Shown: in pieces, positions 7,003 through 18,274 of the stretch | Layout: every line of letters begins with the position of its first letter | Numbering within the stretch: position 1 is the first letter of the stretch | NCBI GenBank assembly: GCA_029861675.1 | Contig: JAOTYV010000002.1 | Span: forward strand, 1 to 49,897 | From: Alphaproteobacteria bacterium | GTDB taxonomy: Bacteria > Pseudomonadota > Alphaproteobacteria > UBA8366 | Reading direction: 5' to 3' | DNA length: 49,897 nucleotides | Notes under the pieces: generated by a model | What the model saw: only the letters and a program-made list of their open reading frames with translations | Database searches by the model: none | What the model was told of the DNA's origin: nothing | Position numbers and translations under genes: made by a program

Positions 7003-8133
7003 ATGGCCGAAGGACCCTTGTTTGCCTATCGCGCTTTGCGCGACGCCGGCGACCTGCAAGCAGACCCGATGCAGGAGCTGGCGGCGGAAAAGCTGCAAAG
7101 CCTGCATAAGGCGCTGATCGGCTATGAACCCGGCGGTAACGGACAGGGTTGGGCCGCGCGGCTTGGCCTGGGCCGTGCGCCCGAAGCGCCGCCGCAGGGC
7201 CTCTACATTTATGGCGCCGTCGGACGCGGCAAATCGATGCTGATGGATCTGTTCTATGAGCACGCACCGGTCGCCCGCAAACGGCGGGCGCACTTTCACG
7301 AATTCATGATCGAGGTGCACGACGCCGTCCATGCCTGGCGGCAGGACAAGAACAAGAAGGACGCGCGCGACCCGCTGCCGCAAATTGCCGGACAAATCGC
7401 CGATGATACGTGGCTGCTGTGCTTCGATGAATTCCATGTCACCGATATCGCCGATGCGATGATTCTCGGCCGCCTGTTCACCGCCTTGTTCGAACGCGGG
7501 GTCGTGGTTGTGACCACGTCGAATTTCCCGCCCGACGATCTGTACAAGGATGGGCTGCAACGCCGCCGCTTTCTGCCGTTCATCGATCTGCTGAAGCAGC
7601 GGCTGGACTGCCTGGAGCTGGCGTCGCCGACCGATTACCGTCTGGCGCGCCTCAAATCGATGCGCGTGTATCATGCGCCGCTCGGGCCGGAGAGTACGCG
7701 CCGGCTCGAACAAGCCTTTGCCGAACTGACGGAAGGCGCGGTGAGCCAATCGATGGAGATCGAGGTAAAGGGCCGCAGGGTCCCGGTTTCGCGTGCGGCA
7801 CGGGGCGTGGCGTGGTTTAGTTTCGAAGAATTGTGCGCCCAACCGCTCGGCGCCGAGGACTACATCAACATCGCCCGCGAATTTCATACCCTGGTGTTGA
7901 ATGGCGTCCTTGGATTGGATGAGAACCGTCGCAACGAGGCAAAGCGCTTCATGATGTTGATCGATGTGTTGTACGAACAAAAAACCAATTTGGTCATGGC
8001 GGCCGAAACACCGCCGCATGATCTCTATCGCGGCGAGACCCATGGCTTCGAGTTTCAGCGAACGGTCAGCCGGCTGATGGAAATGCAGTCGGCGGAATAT
8101 TTGAGTCTGGATCGCGACGAGGTCGCGGCGTGA
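7003..8133 (+). CDS. zapE: Cell division protein ZapE (AFG1-like ATPase)
   Basis: A 376-residue P-loop ATPase. Walker A is GAVGRGKS at residues 71-78 and Walker B is LLCFDEF, with D142 and E143. FHEFMIEVH and the VVVTTSNFPPDDLYKDGLQR sensor region are characteristic of ZapE/AFG1. In E. coli ZapE acts at the Z-ring in constricting cells; AFG1 homologues in mitochondria act in protein quality control. The ATG at 7003 lies just after a long hairpin. The stop overlaps the GTG of the next gene by four bases, so the two are translationally coupled. Association with mdh and sucCDAB is common in alphaproteobacteria. Confidence 0.95.
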   Translation: MAEGPLFAYRALRDAGDLQADPMQELAAEKLQSLHKALIGYEPGGNGQGWAARLGLGRAPEAPPQGLYIYGAVGRGKSMLMDLFYEHAPVARKRRAHFHEFMIEVHDAVHAWRQDKNKKDARDPLPQIAGQIADDTWLLCFDEFHVTDIADAMILGRLFTALFERGVVVVTTSNFPPDDLYKDGLQRRRFLPFIDLLKQRLDCLELASPTDYRLARLKSMRVYHAPLGPESTRRLEQAFAELTEGAVSQSMEIEVKGRRVPVSRAARGVAWFSFEELCAQPLGAEDYINIAREFHTLVLNGVLGLDENRRNEAKRFMMLIDVLYEQKTNLVMAAETPPHDLYRGETHGFEFQRTVSRLMEMQSAEYLSLDRDEVAA

Positions 8134-8594
8134 ACGCCGGGGCGGATGAATCGGACGCTGATCTGCCCGAGACCGATGTGATCCGGCCCTCGTTATTGCA
8201 TAACGGTTTCATGGCGTTGGGCTGCGCTATCATGGCGGGGGCGATGTTCCGGGCGGGCTCCCAGTCGATCGAGGGCGCGACATATCTTGGCATCTTCCTG
8301 TCGCTCGGCGCGACCATGTTTCTGGTGTCGCATTTGCCCGGCTCCACCGGCGTCTGGCTCGACCGCGACGGCTTTCTGATCCGCGATCTTTATTCGTCGC
8401 GGCGCTATGAGTGGAGCGAGGTCGGTATTTTCGATGTGCGCCGCAAGATGCTCGGGCGGGGCATCGACTTCGCCTATCGCCCGCTGGACGCGGATCGGCC
8501 GGAAGCGCGCAGCCTGCCGCGCGGCATCGGCAGCTCGGTCTGGGCCGTCGCGAAGACGATGAACGATTGGCGGGCGCGGGCGACGGGGGAATAG
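8130..8594 (+). CDS. Small two-helix membrane protein of unknown function
   Basis: A 154-residue protein starting with GTG and overlapping the zapE stop by four bases, which supports coupled translation. Two hydrophobic segments at about residues 24-42 and 49-68 form a hairpin in the membrane. They are followed by a soluble part, GVWLDRDGFLIRDLYSSRRYEWSEVGIFDVRR, that resembles the PH-like strand patterns of bacterial membrane-anchored proteins. The family is not recognised with certainty. A 135-base gap without visible elements separates it from mdh. Confidence 0.7.
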   Translation: MNAGADESDADLPETDVIRPSLLHNGFMALGCAIMAGAMFRAGSQSIEGATYLGIFLSLGATMFLVSHLPGSTGVWLDRDGFLIRDLYSSRRYEWSEVGIFDVRRKMLGRGIDFAYRPLDADRPEARSLPRGIGSSVWAVAKTMNDWRARATGE

Positions 8595-8708
8595 CCGGAT
8601 CCCTTGCCCTGGTGCACATTACGCTGTAGGTAACCGCCACCTCCGCTGCGGGGCGCGTGGCGTCGATCACAGCAGGCGAAATTTTCGAGACCGACAATTC
8701 GAGACTGA

Positions 8709-9701
<993 letters not shown>

Positions 9702-9909
9702 GTATCTGGCCGCGCTTTTTCTCTTAATACTAGTAAGAAATAGATAACGCTTTCCTGTTAACTGTTGATCGGTGGGGACGGTTGTACCTGTCGGATGCGG
9801 TGTTAAAGTGACTTCGATTCGCGTTCTGAGATCGGAGGGCACAGTATTTGCGTGCCCATTTGCGGTTGTTATCGCAAGGAACAGAAACGGGGCGGTTTAG
9901 GGGGGCAAA

Positions 9910-11106
9910 ATGAATATCCACGAATATCAGGCAAAAAGTTTGCTTGAGCGTTTCGGCGTGGCGGTGCCGCGGGGCAGTGTTGCCTTTTCCGTCGAGGAAG
10001 CGGTCAAGGCTGCAAAGGATTTAGGCGGGCCGTTGTGGGTCGTGAAAACCCAGATTCATGCCGGCGGCCGCGGTGCCGGACATTTCAAGGATGACCCCGA
10101 TGGCGGCGGCGGTGTGCGCCTCGCCAAATCACAGGCGGACGTCAAGAAACATGCAAAGGCCATGTTGGGCCGCGTGCTGGTGACCAAACAAACTGGCCCG
10201 GCCGGCAAAGAGGTCAAGCGGCTCTACATCGAGGAAGGCTGCGACATCGCGCGCGAGCTTTATCTCGCCATGTTGTTGGATCGCGCCACCGGCCGCATCA
10301 CCATCGTCGCATCGACCGAAGGCGGCATGGAGATCGAAGAAGTCGCGGCCAAGACGCCGGAGAAAATCGTCCGGGTCGGGATCGATCCGACCACCGGCAT
10401 TTCCGGGTTTCACGCGCGTAAGGTGGCGTTCGGGCTCGGTCTCGAAGGCAAGCAGGTTTCCTCGGCGGTCAAATTCCTGATGGGGATGTACCGGCTGTAC
10501 ACCGAACTCGATGCGAGCCTGGTCGAAATCAATCCCCTCGTGGTGACCGGCGGCGGCGACGTCATCGCGCTCGACGCGAAAATGAATTTCGACGACAACG
10601 CGCTGTTTCGTCATGCCGACCTGCTGGAAATGCGGGACGAATCGGAAGAGGATCCGGCCGAGCTCGAGGCGTCGGCGCATGAACTGAATTACATCAAGCT
10701 CGATGGCAGCATCGGCTGCATGGTCAATGGCGCCGGCCTCGCCATGGCGACGATGGACATCATCAAGCTGTATGGTGGCGAGCCGGCCAACTTCCTCGAT
10801 GTCGGCGGCGGCGCGACCAAGGAACGGGTGGCGACGGCGTTTAAGATCATCATGTCCGACAAGAACGTGCAGGGCATTCTGGTCAACATATTCGGCGGCA
10901 TCATGCGATGCGACATCATCGCGGAAGGCGTCGTCGCCGCGGCACGCGAGGTCAGCCTTGCGGTGCCGCTTGTGGTCCGGCTCGAGGGAACCAATGTCGA
11001 ACTCGGCAAGAAAATCATGGCCGATTCCGGATTGCCGATCGTCTCCGCCGACGATCTTGGAGACGCGGCGCAGAAAGTTGTCACCGCAGTGAAGGAGGCA
11101 GCCTGA
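9910..11106 (+). CDS. sucC: Succinyl-CoA synthetase beta subunit (ADP-forming)
   Basis: A 398-residue ATP-grasp protein, normal for SucC. The N-terminus MNIHEYQAK is diagnostic. The ATP-grasp core includes [12 protein letters not shown] (about residues 43-54), the metal-site segment LVEINPLVV follows, and the C-terminal CoA-ligase-type domain carries GLAMATMD and [13 protein letters not shown]. With SucD it makes ATP (or GTP) from succinyl-CoA in the TCA cycle. The stop TGA overlaps the sucD ATG by one base (TGATG), indicating tight coupling. Confidence 0.98.
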   Translation: MNIHEYQAKSLLERFGVAVPRGSVAFSVEEAVKAAKDLGGPLWVVKTQIHAGGRGAGHFKDDPDGGGGVRLAKSQADVKKHAKAMLGRVLVTKQTGPAGKEVKRLYIEEGCDIARELYLAMLLDRATGRITIVASTEGGMEIEEVAAKTPEKIVRVGIDPTTGISGFHARKVAFGLGLEGKQVSSAVKFLMGMYRLYTELDASLVEINPLVVTGGGDVIALDAKMNFDDNALFRHADLLEMRDESEEDPAELEASAHELNYIKLDGSIGCMVNGAGLAMATMDIIKLYGGEPANFLDVGGGATKERVATAFKIIMSDKNVQGILVNIFGGIMRCDIIAEGVVAAAREVSLAVPLVVRLEGTNVELGKKIMADSGLPIVSADDLGDAAQKVVTAVKEAA

Positions 11107-11981
11107 TGGCCGTTCTCGTCGATAAAAATACCAAGGTCATCTGCCAGGGCTTTACCGGCGCGCAAGGCACCTTTCACTCCGAACAGGCAATTGCCTACGG
11201 CACCGGCATGGTCGGTGGCGTGACGCCGGGAAAAGGCGGCAGCACCCATCTCGATCTGCCGGTCTTCGATACGGTGGGCGAAGCGGTCGAGAAAACCGGC
11301 GCCAACGCGTCCGCCATTTATGTTCCGCCGCCCTTTGCCGCGGACGCTATTCTGGAAGCGCTGGACGCGGAGATCCCCCTGATCGTGTGCATCACCGAAG
11401 GCATCCCGGTGCTCGACATGGTCAAGGTCAAGAAGGCCTTGCAAGGATCGTCCTCGCGTCTGATCGGACCCAATTGCCCGGGCGTCATCACGCCCGATGA
11501 ATGCAAGATCGGCATCATGCCGGGCCACATCCACAAACGCGGCCGGATCGGCGTCGTGTCCCGTTCGGGGACGCTGACCTACGAGGCGGTTGCCCAGACC
11601 ACGGTGACCGGGCTCGGCCAGACGTCGTGCATCGGCATCGGCGGCGATCCGGTGAACGGCACCAATTTCGTGGATTGCCTGGAGATGTTTGTTAAAGACG
11701 AGGAGACCGAAGGCATTATCATGATCGGCGAGATCGGCGGCGATGCGGAGGCTCAGGGCGCTGAATTCATCCGCGCATCGGGCACCAAGAAACCGGTGGT
11801 CGGCTTCATCGCCGGCAAGACCGCACCGCCGGGCCGCCGCATGGGCCATGCGGGCGCCGTCATCTCGGGTGGCATGGATACCGCCGATCATAAGGTCGAG
11901 GCGCTGCGCAGCGCGGGTATTCACGTGGCCGACAGCCCCGCGGAGCTTGGCACCAAGATGCTCGAGGCGATGCGGGGATGA
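11106..11981 (+). CDS. sucD: Succinyl-CoA synthetase alpha subunit
   Basis: A 291-residue subunit that binds CoA and carries the phosphohistidine intermediate. The CoA-binding N-terminal domain contains [25 protein letters not shown] lies mid-protein, and the active-site histidine is H248 in [10 protein letters not shown]. The ATG at 11106 shares its first base with the sucC stop; a longer in-frame extension upstream would overlap sucC heavily and is rejected. The 86-base spacer to sucA ends in a strong GGGAGGA site. Confidence 0.98.
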   Translation: MAVLVDKNTKVICQGFTGAQGTFHSEQAIAYGTGMVGGVTPGKGGSTHLDLPVFDTVGEAVEKTGANASAIYVPPPFAADAILEALDAEIPLIVCITEGIPVLDMVKVKKALQGSSSRLIGPNCPGVITPDECKIGIMPGHIHKRGRIGVVSRSGTLTYEAVAQTTVTGLGQTSCIGIGGDPVNGTNFVDCLEMFVKDEETEGIIMIGEIGGDAEAQGAEFIRASGTKKPVVGFIAGKTAPPGRRMGHAGAVISGGMDTADHKVEALRSAGIHVADSPAELGTKMLEAMRG

Positions 11982-12067
11982 CACGCCGGCAGGTTGGCCG
12001 AGGCGCGGCATAAGCGCTATGGCAAAGCCACCGGTCGGCATACGCCGGCCGTTGGCGGGAGGATTAG

Positions 12068-15046
12068 ATGACCCAGTATATCGGTGAAAGTTCATTTCTG
12101 TTCGGCGCGAACGAAACTTATATCGCCGAACTCTATGCGCGTTTCGTAAGCGACCCGTCCTCGGTGGACGAAAGTTGGTCCGAAGTGTTCCGGACGCTGG
12201 ACGATGACGCCAAGGCCGTGCTGGACGAAGTGCGCGGCGCCAGTTGGGCACCACGCCAGACGCGGGTCCTCGGCAGCAATGGCGCGTCGCCCTCCGTCTC
12301 CGATGCGACCGAAGGTGTCGTAGTGGCGCCCGCGCATCCTTCCCATGTCGCGTCGCGCGGGGCCAGCGCGGAGGAAGTGCGCCAGGCGACAATGGATTCC
12401 ATCCGCGCGCTCATGCTGATCCGCGCCTATCGGGTGCGCGGCCATCTGGAGGCCGATCTCGACCCTCTGAAATTGCACAAGCCCGAACCGCATCCGGAAC
12501 TCGACCCGGCGACCTATGGCTTTTCCGAACGTGATCTCGACCGGCCGATCTTTATCAACTACGTGTTGGGGCTTGAGTCCGCGACGTTGCGGGAAATCGT
12601 CTCGATCCTGCGCGCGACCTATTGCGGCACGATCGGCGTCGAATTCATGCATAAGCAGGAACCGGATGAGAAATCCTGGATCCAGGAACGCGTCGAGAGC
12701 ATTCGAAACCGCACCGAATTTACCGATCTCGGCAAGCAAACAATTCTCGAACGCCTGACCCATGCGGAATTGTTCGAGCAATACATCGATCGCAAACACA
12801 CCGGCACCAAACGCTTCGGATTGGACGGCGGCGAATCGGCGATCCCGGTGGTCGAGCAAATCCTGAAACGCGGCGCGCAGCTCGGCCTCGACGAGGTCAT
12901 CATCGGCATGCCCCATCGCGGCCGGTTGAACATGCTGGCCAATATCATGCTCAAACCCTACCGGGCGATTTTCTCGGAATTCCAGGGCAATCCGGCCAAT
13001 CCCGAGGACATCCAGGGGTCGGGCGACGTCAAATACCACCTGGGCACCTCCGGGGACCGGCAATTCGACAACAATGTCGTGCATATGTCGCTCAGCCCGA
13101 ATCCCAGCCATCTCGAGGCGGTCAACACCGTCGTCCTCGGCCGCGTGCGGGCGAAGCAGCGTCAGCGCGGCGACAACGATCGCAGCAAGGTGATGGCGTT
13201 GCTGATGCACGGCGACGCGGCCTTTTCGGGTCAGGGAATCGTTCCGGAAACGCTCGATCTGTCGCAATTGCGCGGATACCGCACGGGCGGGACGATCCAT
13301 CTGATCGTCAACAACCAGATCGGCTTCACCACCATGCCGTCCTATTCGCGGTCCTCGCCCTATTGCTCGGACGTGGCGAAGATGATCGGTGCGCCGATCC
13401 TGCACGTGAACGGAGACGATCCCGAGGCCTGCGTGCATATCGCCCGGATCGCCACGGAGTACCGGCAGAAATTCAAGAAAGACGTGGTGATCGACCTGAT
13501 CTGCTACCGCCGGCACGGCCACAATGAAGGCGACGAGCCGGCCTTCACGCAGCCGCTGATGTACAAGAAGATCAAGGGGCATCCGACCACGCGCGCGATC
13601 TACGCCGAGAAACTGGAGGCGGAAGGCGTGCTCGAGCCGGGCACCGGCGACCGTATTGCCAAGGAATTTCAGGCCGAGCTCGATATCGAATTCGAGGCGG
13701 CGGCGTCCTATAAGCCGAACAAGGCGAACTGGCTCGAAGGACATTGGTCCGGCCTGCAGGTGGCGTCCGGCGACGACCGGCGCGGCAGTACGGCGGTCGA
13801 ATTCGACCTTTTGAAGGAGGTCGGTTTCGCGATTTCAGAAGTGCCGCCGAACCTCGATATCCATTCGCGGCTGGTGCGGCAACTCAAGAACAAGCGGAAG
13901 ATGATCGAGACCGGCGAGGGTGTCGATTGGTCGACCGCGGAAGCGCTGGCGCTCGGCACATTGCTGTGCGAGGCGACGCCGGTGCGGTTCTCCGGCGAAG
14001 ACTCGATCCGGGGCACGTTCAGCCAACGGCATGCCGGCCTGATCGATCAGACCACCGAGGAACGCTACCTGCCGCTCGCCAATATCCGGTTCGGCCAGGC
14101 GCCGTTCGAAATCATCGACAGCCCGCTGTCGGAATTCGGCGTTCTGGGATTCGAATACGGCTACAGTCTGGCGGAACCGCACGCGCTCGTGGTCTGGGAA
14201 GCCCAGTTCGGCGACTTCGCGAACGGCGCGCAGGTGATCATCGATCAATTCATTTCCTCCGGCGAATCGAAATGGCTGCGCATGAGCGGTCTGGTTCTTC
14301 TGCTGCCGCATGGATATGAAGGGCAGGGGCCGGAGCACAGTTCCGCTCGCCTCGAGCGCTATTTGCAGCTTTGCGCCGAGGACAACATGCAGGTCGTCAA
14401 CTGCACCAGTCCGGCCAACTTTTTCCATGTCTTGCGGCGTCAGATCCGGCGCAACTTCCGCAAGCCGCTGATCATCATGACGCCTAAATCGTTGTTGCGG
14501 CATAAGCGGTGTGTTTCCCGGCTGGATGAGATGGGACCGAATACGACTTTCCATCGGGTCCTGTGGGACGATGCCGATGGCACCGATGCGCTTGCCGCCG
14601 ACGAGCAGATCCGGCGCGTCGTGTTGTGCTCGGGCAAGGTATATTACGACCTGCTCGAGGAACGCGAGAAACGCGGCATCAAGGATGTGTATATCCTGCG
14701 GATGGAACAGCTTTACCCCTTCCCGAGAAAGGCGCTGACGACGGAACTGGCACGGTTTTCCGCGGCCGACGTGGTGTGGTGTCAGGAAGAGCCAATGAAT
14801 ATGGGCGCCTGGTTCTTCGTCGATCCGTTGATCGAGAATCTGATGGGCGAAATTGGCATGAAGGTCGGCCGGCCAGTCTATGCAGGCCGGGCGGAAGCCG
14901 CGTCGCCGGCCACCGGTCTGGCGCGACGCCATCAGGATGAACAGGCGAAACTGGTCGATGAAGCGCTGACGATGCCGGACGCCGGCCCCGCGGTTCGGGG
15001 TAAATCAGCCGCGCGAAAGAAGTCGTCGCAAGGTGCGAAGGCGTAA
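12068..15046 (+). CDS. sucA: 2-oxoglutarate dehydrogenase E1 component
   Basis: A 992-residue thiamine-diphosphate enzyme that decarboxylates 2-oxoglutarate and reductively succinylates the lipoyl group of E2. It has the short N-terminal [22 protein letters not shown] helix used for E2 binding, the [13 protein letters not shown] active-site region, and the thiamine-binding segment starting GDAAFSGQG and ending in VNNQIGFTT. Further on are the transketolase-type pyrimidine domain ([13 protein letters not shown]) and a C-terminal domain with [10 protein letters not shown]. The length is normal. The basic Lys/Ala tail ([14 protein letters not shown]) is slightly unusual. sucB follows after 56 bases. 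Confidence 0.98.
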   Translation: MTQYIGESSFLFGANETYIAELYARFVSDPSSVDESWSEVFRTLDDDAKAVLDEVRGASWAPRQTRVLGSNGASPSVSDATEGVVVAPAHPSHVASRGASAEEVRQATMDSIRALMLIRAYRVRGHLEADLDPLKLHKPEPHPELDPATYGFSERDLDRPIFINYVLGLESATLREIVSILRATYCGTIGVEFMHKQEPDEKSWIQERVESIRNRTEFTDLGKQTILERLTHAELFEQYIDRKHTGTKRFGLDGGESAIPVVEQILKRGAQLGLDEVIIGMPHRGRLNMLANIMLKPYRAIFSEFQGNPANPEDIQGSGDVKYHLGTSGDRQFDNNVVHMSLSPNPSHLEAVNTVVLGRVRAKQRQRGDNDRSKVMALLMHGDAAFSGQGIVPETLDLSQLRGYRTGGTIHLIVNNQIGFTTMPSYSRSSPYCSDVAKMIGAPILHVNGDDPEACVHIARIATEYRQKFKKDVVIDLICYRRHGHNEGDEPAFTQPLMYKKIKGHPTTRAIYAEKLEAEGVLEPGTGDRIAKEFQAELDIEFEAAASYKPNKANWLEGHWSGLQVASGDDRRGSTAVEFDLLKEVGFAISEVPPNLDIHSRLVRQLKNKRKMIETGEGVDWSTAEALALGTLLCEATPVRFSGEDSIRGTFSQRHAGLIDQTTEERYLPLANIRFGQAPFEIIDSPLSEFGVLGFEYGYSLAEPHALVVWEAQFGDFANGAQVIIDQFISSGESKWLRMSGLVLLLPHGYEGQGPEHSSARLERYLQLCAEDNMQVVNCTSPANFFHVLRRQIRRNFRKPLIIMTPKSLLRHKRCVSRLDEMGPNTTFHRVLWDDADGTDALAADEQIRRVVLCSGKVYYDLLEEREKRGIKDVYILRMEQLYPFPRKALTTELARFSAADVVWCQEEPMNMGAWFFVDPLIENLMGEIGMKVGRPVYAGRAEAASPATGLARRHQDEQAKLVDEALTMPDAGPAVRGKSAARKKSSQGAKA

Positions 15047-15102
15047 ACCGAATTCAATCCGTCGGTCCGGCTGTACCGGACCGCATTCGGAGGACAGGTA
15101 AG

Positions 15103-16695
15103 ATGGCGATTCAAATCATGGTTCCCACGCTCGGCGAATCCGTCACGGAAGCGACCGTTGCGAAATGGCTCAAGCAGGTAGGCGACACCGTCAGTGCCGA
15201 CGAGCCGCTCGTGGAGCTGGAAACCGATAAGGTTTCGCTGGAAGTTCCGGCGCCCGCCGCGGGCGTCCTGACCGAGATCCTGGTCGCCGACGGCGTCGAT
15301 GTTGAGGTCGGTGCCGTGCTCGGCAGCGTCGATGAGAGCGGCGCGGCGGCAACGCCCGCGCCTGAGACACCCGCGCCTGCGCCCGCGGCGGCGCCCGCAA
15401 CGGTGGCACCCGTAGCGGCTGCACCCGTGCCAGCGCCGAAGACGAATGGCGGCGCCCTCGTCGAAGTCGTGGTCCCGGCGGTCGGTGAATCCGTTACCGA
15501 AGGAACCATTGCGAAATGGCTCAAGCAGGTGGGTGAAGCGGTTGCCGTGGATGAACCGCTGGTCGAGCTGGAAACCGACAAGGCCTCGGTGGAAATTCCG
15601 TCCACGGTGGCGGGGGCGTTGGCGGAGATTCGCGTGGCCGAAGGCGAGGATGTGGAGGTTGGCACGGTGATCGCCATGATCGCCGAAGGCGCTACGTCGT
15701 CCCCGGCGGCGGCCGCCGCCCCGCCCGAAGCGCCGGCGGCAGCCGCAGAACCGAGCGGTGCGTTGTCACCCGCCGTTCGCAAGCTCATCGATGACAACGG
15801 TCTCGATCCGGCGCAGATCCCGGCGACCGGCGCCAAGGGACAGCTCACCAAGGGCGATGTCCTGAAATTCATCGAATCCAGGTCGAAGCCGGCACCCGCT
15901 GCGCCGCAACCGGCCGCACCGGCGGCCCGGCCGGCGGTTTCGATTCCCGCCGCACCCGTACCGGCCGGCGAATTGCCGCCCCGGCCCGAAGATCCGCGCG
16001 GCGAAGAACGCGTCCGCATGTCGCGGCTGCGCCAGCGTATCGCGCAGCGGCTCAAGGAAGCGCAGAACAACGCCGCCATGCTCACCACCTATAACGAGGT
16101 GCGCATGGACGCGTTGATGAAACTGCGCACGGAATACCGCGACGTGTTCGAGAAGAAACACGGTGTGCGGTTGGGATTCCTGTCGTTCTTTATCAAGGCC
16201 GCAATTATTGCTCTGAAGGAGATTCCCGCGGTCAATGCGGAAATCTACGGCGATGAGATCGTCTACAAAAACTATTACGATATCGGCGTCGCCGTTGGCA
16301 CGCCCCAGGGATTGGTAGTGCCCGTGGTGCGCGATGCCGACCAGATGTCGTTTGCGGAAATCGAAGGAACCATTGCCGAGTACGGCCGCCGCGCGCGCGA
16401 CGGTAAACTCGGCGTGCAGGAAATGTCGGGGGGAACCTTCACCATTTCCAATGGCGGGGTTTACGGATCGCTGATGTCCATGCCGATCCTCAATCCGCCG
16501 CAGTCGGGTATTCTCGGCATGCACAAGATTCAGAAACGCCCCATCGTCGAGGGCAACGAAATTACCGTTGCCAGCATGATGTATCTCGCGATGAGCTACG
16601 ATCACCGCATCGTCGATGGCCGGGAGGCGGTGACCTTTCTGGTGCGCATGAAGGAAGTGCTCGAGGACCCGCAGCGCCTGCTGATCGACGTTTAG
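15103..16695 (+). CDS. sucB: Dihydrolipoyl succinyltransferase E2 component with two lipoyl domains
   Basis: A 530-residue E2o that transfers the succinyl group to CoA. It has two lipoyl domains, at about 1-77 and 118-196, with lipoylated lysines K43 and K160 (ETDK motif in both). Then come an Ala/Pro linker, a peripheral-subunit-binding domain (about 219-256) and the catalytic domain (about 300-530) with the HRIVDGR motif (H501, D505). Most proteobacterial E2o proteins have one lipoyl domain and about 400 residues; two is the pattern of pyruvate dehydrogenase E2. Location behind sucA and the catalytic-domain sequence support E2o. A 22-base identical stretch occurs in both lipoyl coding segments. 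Confidence 0.95.
   Translation: MAIQIMVPTLGESVTEATVAKWLKQVGDTVSADEPLVELETDKVSLEVPAPAAGVLTEILVADGVDVEVGAVLGSVDESGAAATPAPETPAPAPAAAPATVAPVAAAPVPAPKTNGGALVEVVVPAVGESVTEGTIAKWLKQVGEAVAVDEPLVELETDKASVEIPSTVAGALAEIRVAEGEDVEVGTVIAMIAEGATSSPAAAAAPPEAPAAAAEPSGALSPAVRKLIDDNGLDPAQIPATGAKGQLTKGDVLKFIESRSKPAPAAPQPAAPAARPAVSIPAAPVPAGELPPRPEDPRGEERVRMSRLRQRIAQRLKEAQNNAAMLTTYNEVRMDALMKLRTEYRDVFEKKHGVRLGFLSFFIKAAIIALKEIPAVNAEIYGDEIVYKNYYDIGVAVGTPQGLVVPVVRDADQMSFAEIEGTIAEYGRRARDGKLGVQEMSGGTFTISNGGVYGSLMSMPILNPPQSGILGMHKIQKRPIVEGNEITVASMMYLAMSYDHRIVDGREAVTFLVRMKEVLEDPQRLLIDV
15158..15179 (+). repeat. Internal direct repeat in sucB, copy 1
   Basis: These 22 bases, encoding most of VAKWLKQVG in the first lipoyl domain, are identical to 15509-15530 in the second domain. 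Exact identity including third codon positions suggests a recent duplication or gene conversion between the two lipoyl domains. Confidence 0.85.
15509..15530 (+). repeat. Internal direct repeat in sucB, copy 2
   Basis: The second copy of the 22-base identity at 15158-15179, encoding IAKWLKQVG of the second lipoyl domain. The surrounding domain sequence is diverged, so the identical tract is shorter than the domain duplication. Confidence 0.85.
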
Positions 16696-16800
16696 ACCAT
16701 TTCTTGTTCAAATTGACTCAAGTGAAATGGTCTATCTCTGGATTTTTGCGCAAATACGTCGTCGCGAACCATTTCGGTTCGCCCGGGATTTGCTCTAAAG
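16693..16800. repeat. Two-hairpin intergenic element between convergent sucB and CoA-transferase genes
   Basis: An 11-bp perfect inverted repeat (16693-16703 with 16724-16734, TAGACCATTTC) is followed by a GC-type hairpin (16764-16770 with 16776-16782, GCGAACC, 5-base loop). The sequence then runs on to GGGATTTGCTCTAAA. This arrangement recalls dispersed intergenic palindromic elements of alphaproteobacteria and may also act as a bidirectional terminator. The first arm overlaps the sucB stop codon TAG. Confidence 0.55.
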
Positions 16801-16811
16801 CACCGCCGGGA

Positions 16812-18035
16812 TCAAATTACCTTCTTCGCGGCGAGGTCCTGTAGCTGTGCGGCGCTCATGCCGAGCAGGTCGCCATAGACTTCCCCGTTATGCGCGCCGA
16901 CCGCCGGGCCCAGCGATTCTATCGCGCCGGGTGTCCCGCTCATTCTCGGCACCACGTTCTGCACCGCCACCTCGCCCGCACGCGGGTCGTCGAACATGAC
17001 GATATTCTCGCGCGACTGATACTGCGCATCCTCGAAAATTTCATCGATGGCCGCGACCATGCCGCACGGCACCTGCGCTTCCGCACAGCGCTGCAGCGCC
17101 TCGTCGCGGGTGAGGGCGCTTGTCCAGTCGGTCACCATGCGATCGACCTCGTCGCGGCGTTTATCCCGCTTGGGATATGTCCCGTAGATGCCGTCGCCGG
17201 CCACTTCGGGCCTGCCGATCAGTTCGGCGAGGCGTTCGAATATCTTGTCGCTGGTGCACGCGATGGCGATCCAGCGGTCGTCCTTGGTCGGATAGTGGCT
17301 ATGGGGCACGGCGTTCTTCATCGCGGGGCCCATGCGCTGGCGGATGAACCCGGTCTTGTGATAGGCGCCCGGTAATTCGTCGAGGAAGCGGAAGATCGGC
17401 TCATAAAGCCCGATATCGATGAACTGCCCCTCGCCGGTCATTTCGCGCGCGCGCAACGCCATCATGGCGCCGAACGCCCCATAGACGCCCGCCAGGTAGT
17501 CGGGGATGGTCGGCGAGCCCGGCGTCGATGGCGGCCGGTCGGGGTCGCCCGCAAGAAACGAAAGGCCGCCGAAGGCATTGCCGATGCGGCCGAAGCCGGG
17601 GCGTCCCTTATAGGGGCCGGTCTGGCCGTAGCCGGTGATGCGCACCATGATCAGCTTGCCGTTGTGGCGGCGCAGATCCTCCCAGCCGACACCCCAGCCT
17701 TCGAGCGTGCCGGGCTGGAAATTCTCGATCAGGATGTCCGCATGGGCGACCAATTGTTTCAGGATGTCCGCGCCGTCGGGTGTGCGCAAATCCAGCGTAA
17801 TCGACTTTTTGTTGCGCGCCTCGCTGAGCCAGACCAGTGAATCGCCGCAGTCGGTGGGTGTGCCGAAGCGGCGCAGATTGTCGCCAATGCCGGGCATCTC
17901 CACCTTGATGACCTCGGCGCCGAATTCCGCGAGTTGGGTCGCGGCGAAAGGACCGGCCAGGAACGACGCGACGTCGAGTACGCGAATTCCCTGCAAGGGT
18001 TTGATCGATCGGTCGTCTGCCTGACTGTCGCTCAT
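16812..18035 (-). CDS. CaiB/BaiF family CoA-transferase
   Basis: A 407-residue class III CoA-transferase, normal length for the family, which moves CoA between carboxylic acids. The N-terminus carries the typical PLQGIRVLDVASFLAGPFA and LAEFGAEVIKVE stretches, followed by NKKSITLDL and IENFQPG. The likely catalytic Asp is D179 in IPDYLAG. The ATG at 18035 follows GAAAGAGGAAA, so longer upstream extensions are rejected. It lies antisense between sucB and lpdA, splitting an otherwise continuous oxoglutarate dehydrogenase set, which suggests later insertion. The substrate acid cannot be inferred. Confidence 0.92.
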   Translation of the reverse strand: MSDSQADDRSIKPLQGIRVLDVASFLAGPFAATQLAEFGAEVIKVEMPGIGDNLRRFGTPTDCGDSLVWLSEARNKKSITLDLRTPDGADILKQLVAHADILIENFQPGTLEGWGVGWEDLRRHNGKLIMVRITGYGQTGPYKGRPGFGRIGNAFGGLSFLAGDPDRPPSTPGSPTIPDYLAGVYGAFGAMMALRAREMTGEGQFIDIGLYEPIFRFLDELPGAYHKTGFIRQRMGPAMKNAVPHSHYPTKDDRWIAIACTSDKIFERLAELIGRPEVAGDGIYGTYPKRDKRRDEVDRMVTDWTSALTRDEALQRCAEAQVPCGMVAAIDEIFEDAQYQSRENIVMFDDPRAGEVAVQNVVPRMSGTPGAIESLGPAVGAHNGEVYGDLLGMSAAQLQDLAAKKVI

Positions 18036-18274
18036 GGCGTGGATTTCCTCTTTCGGGCGCCAAGTCGGCACCCCTTATTCGGTGTTCGCAAGGCGCAACG
18101 GGGCCGCCATTCGTCGATCGCGATACCGGGCCGCCGGCCGGGCTTCCACCATTGGTTGTGCAAGGGATTTGCGTTAAGCGAAACTTTAACCATATTCAGT
18201 TTAGTATTCTGACTGGGGTATAGTCCGTGTGCAACGCTGCGCCGGCGCCAGGTAAATAGAACCGGGGTTTTTTG

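Noticed and set aside
15360..15440. GC-rich repeat tract in sucB as a separate element
   Set aside because: It encodes the Ala/Pro linker between lipoyl domains, a normal feature of E2 proteins.
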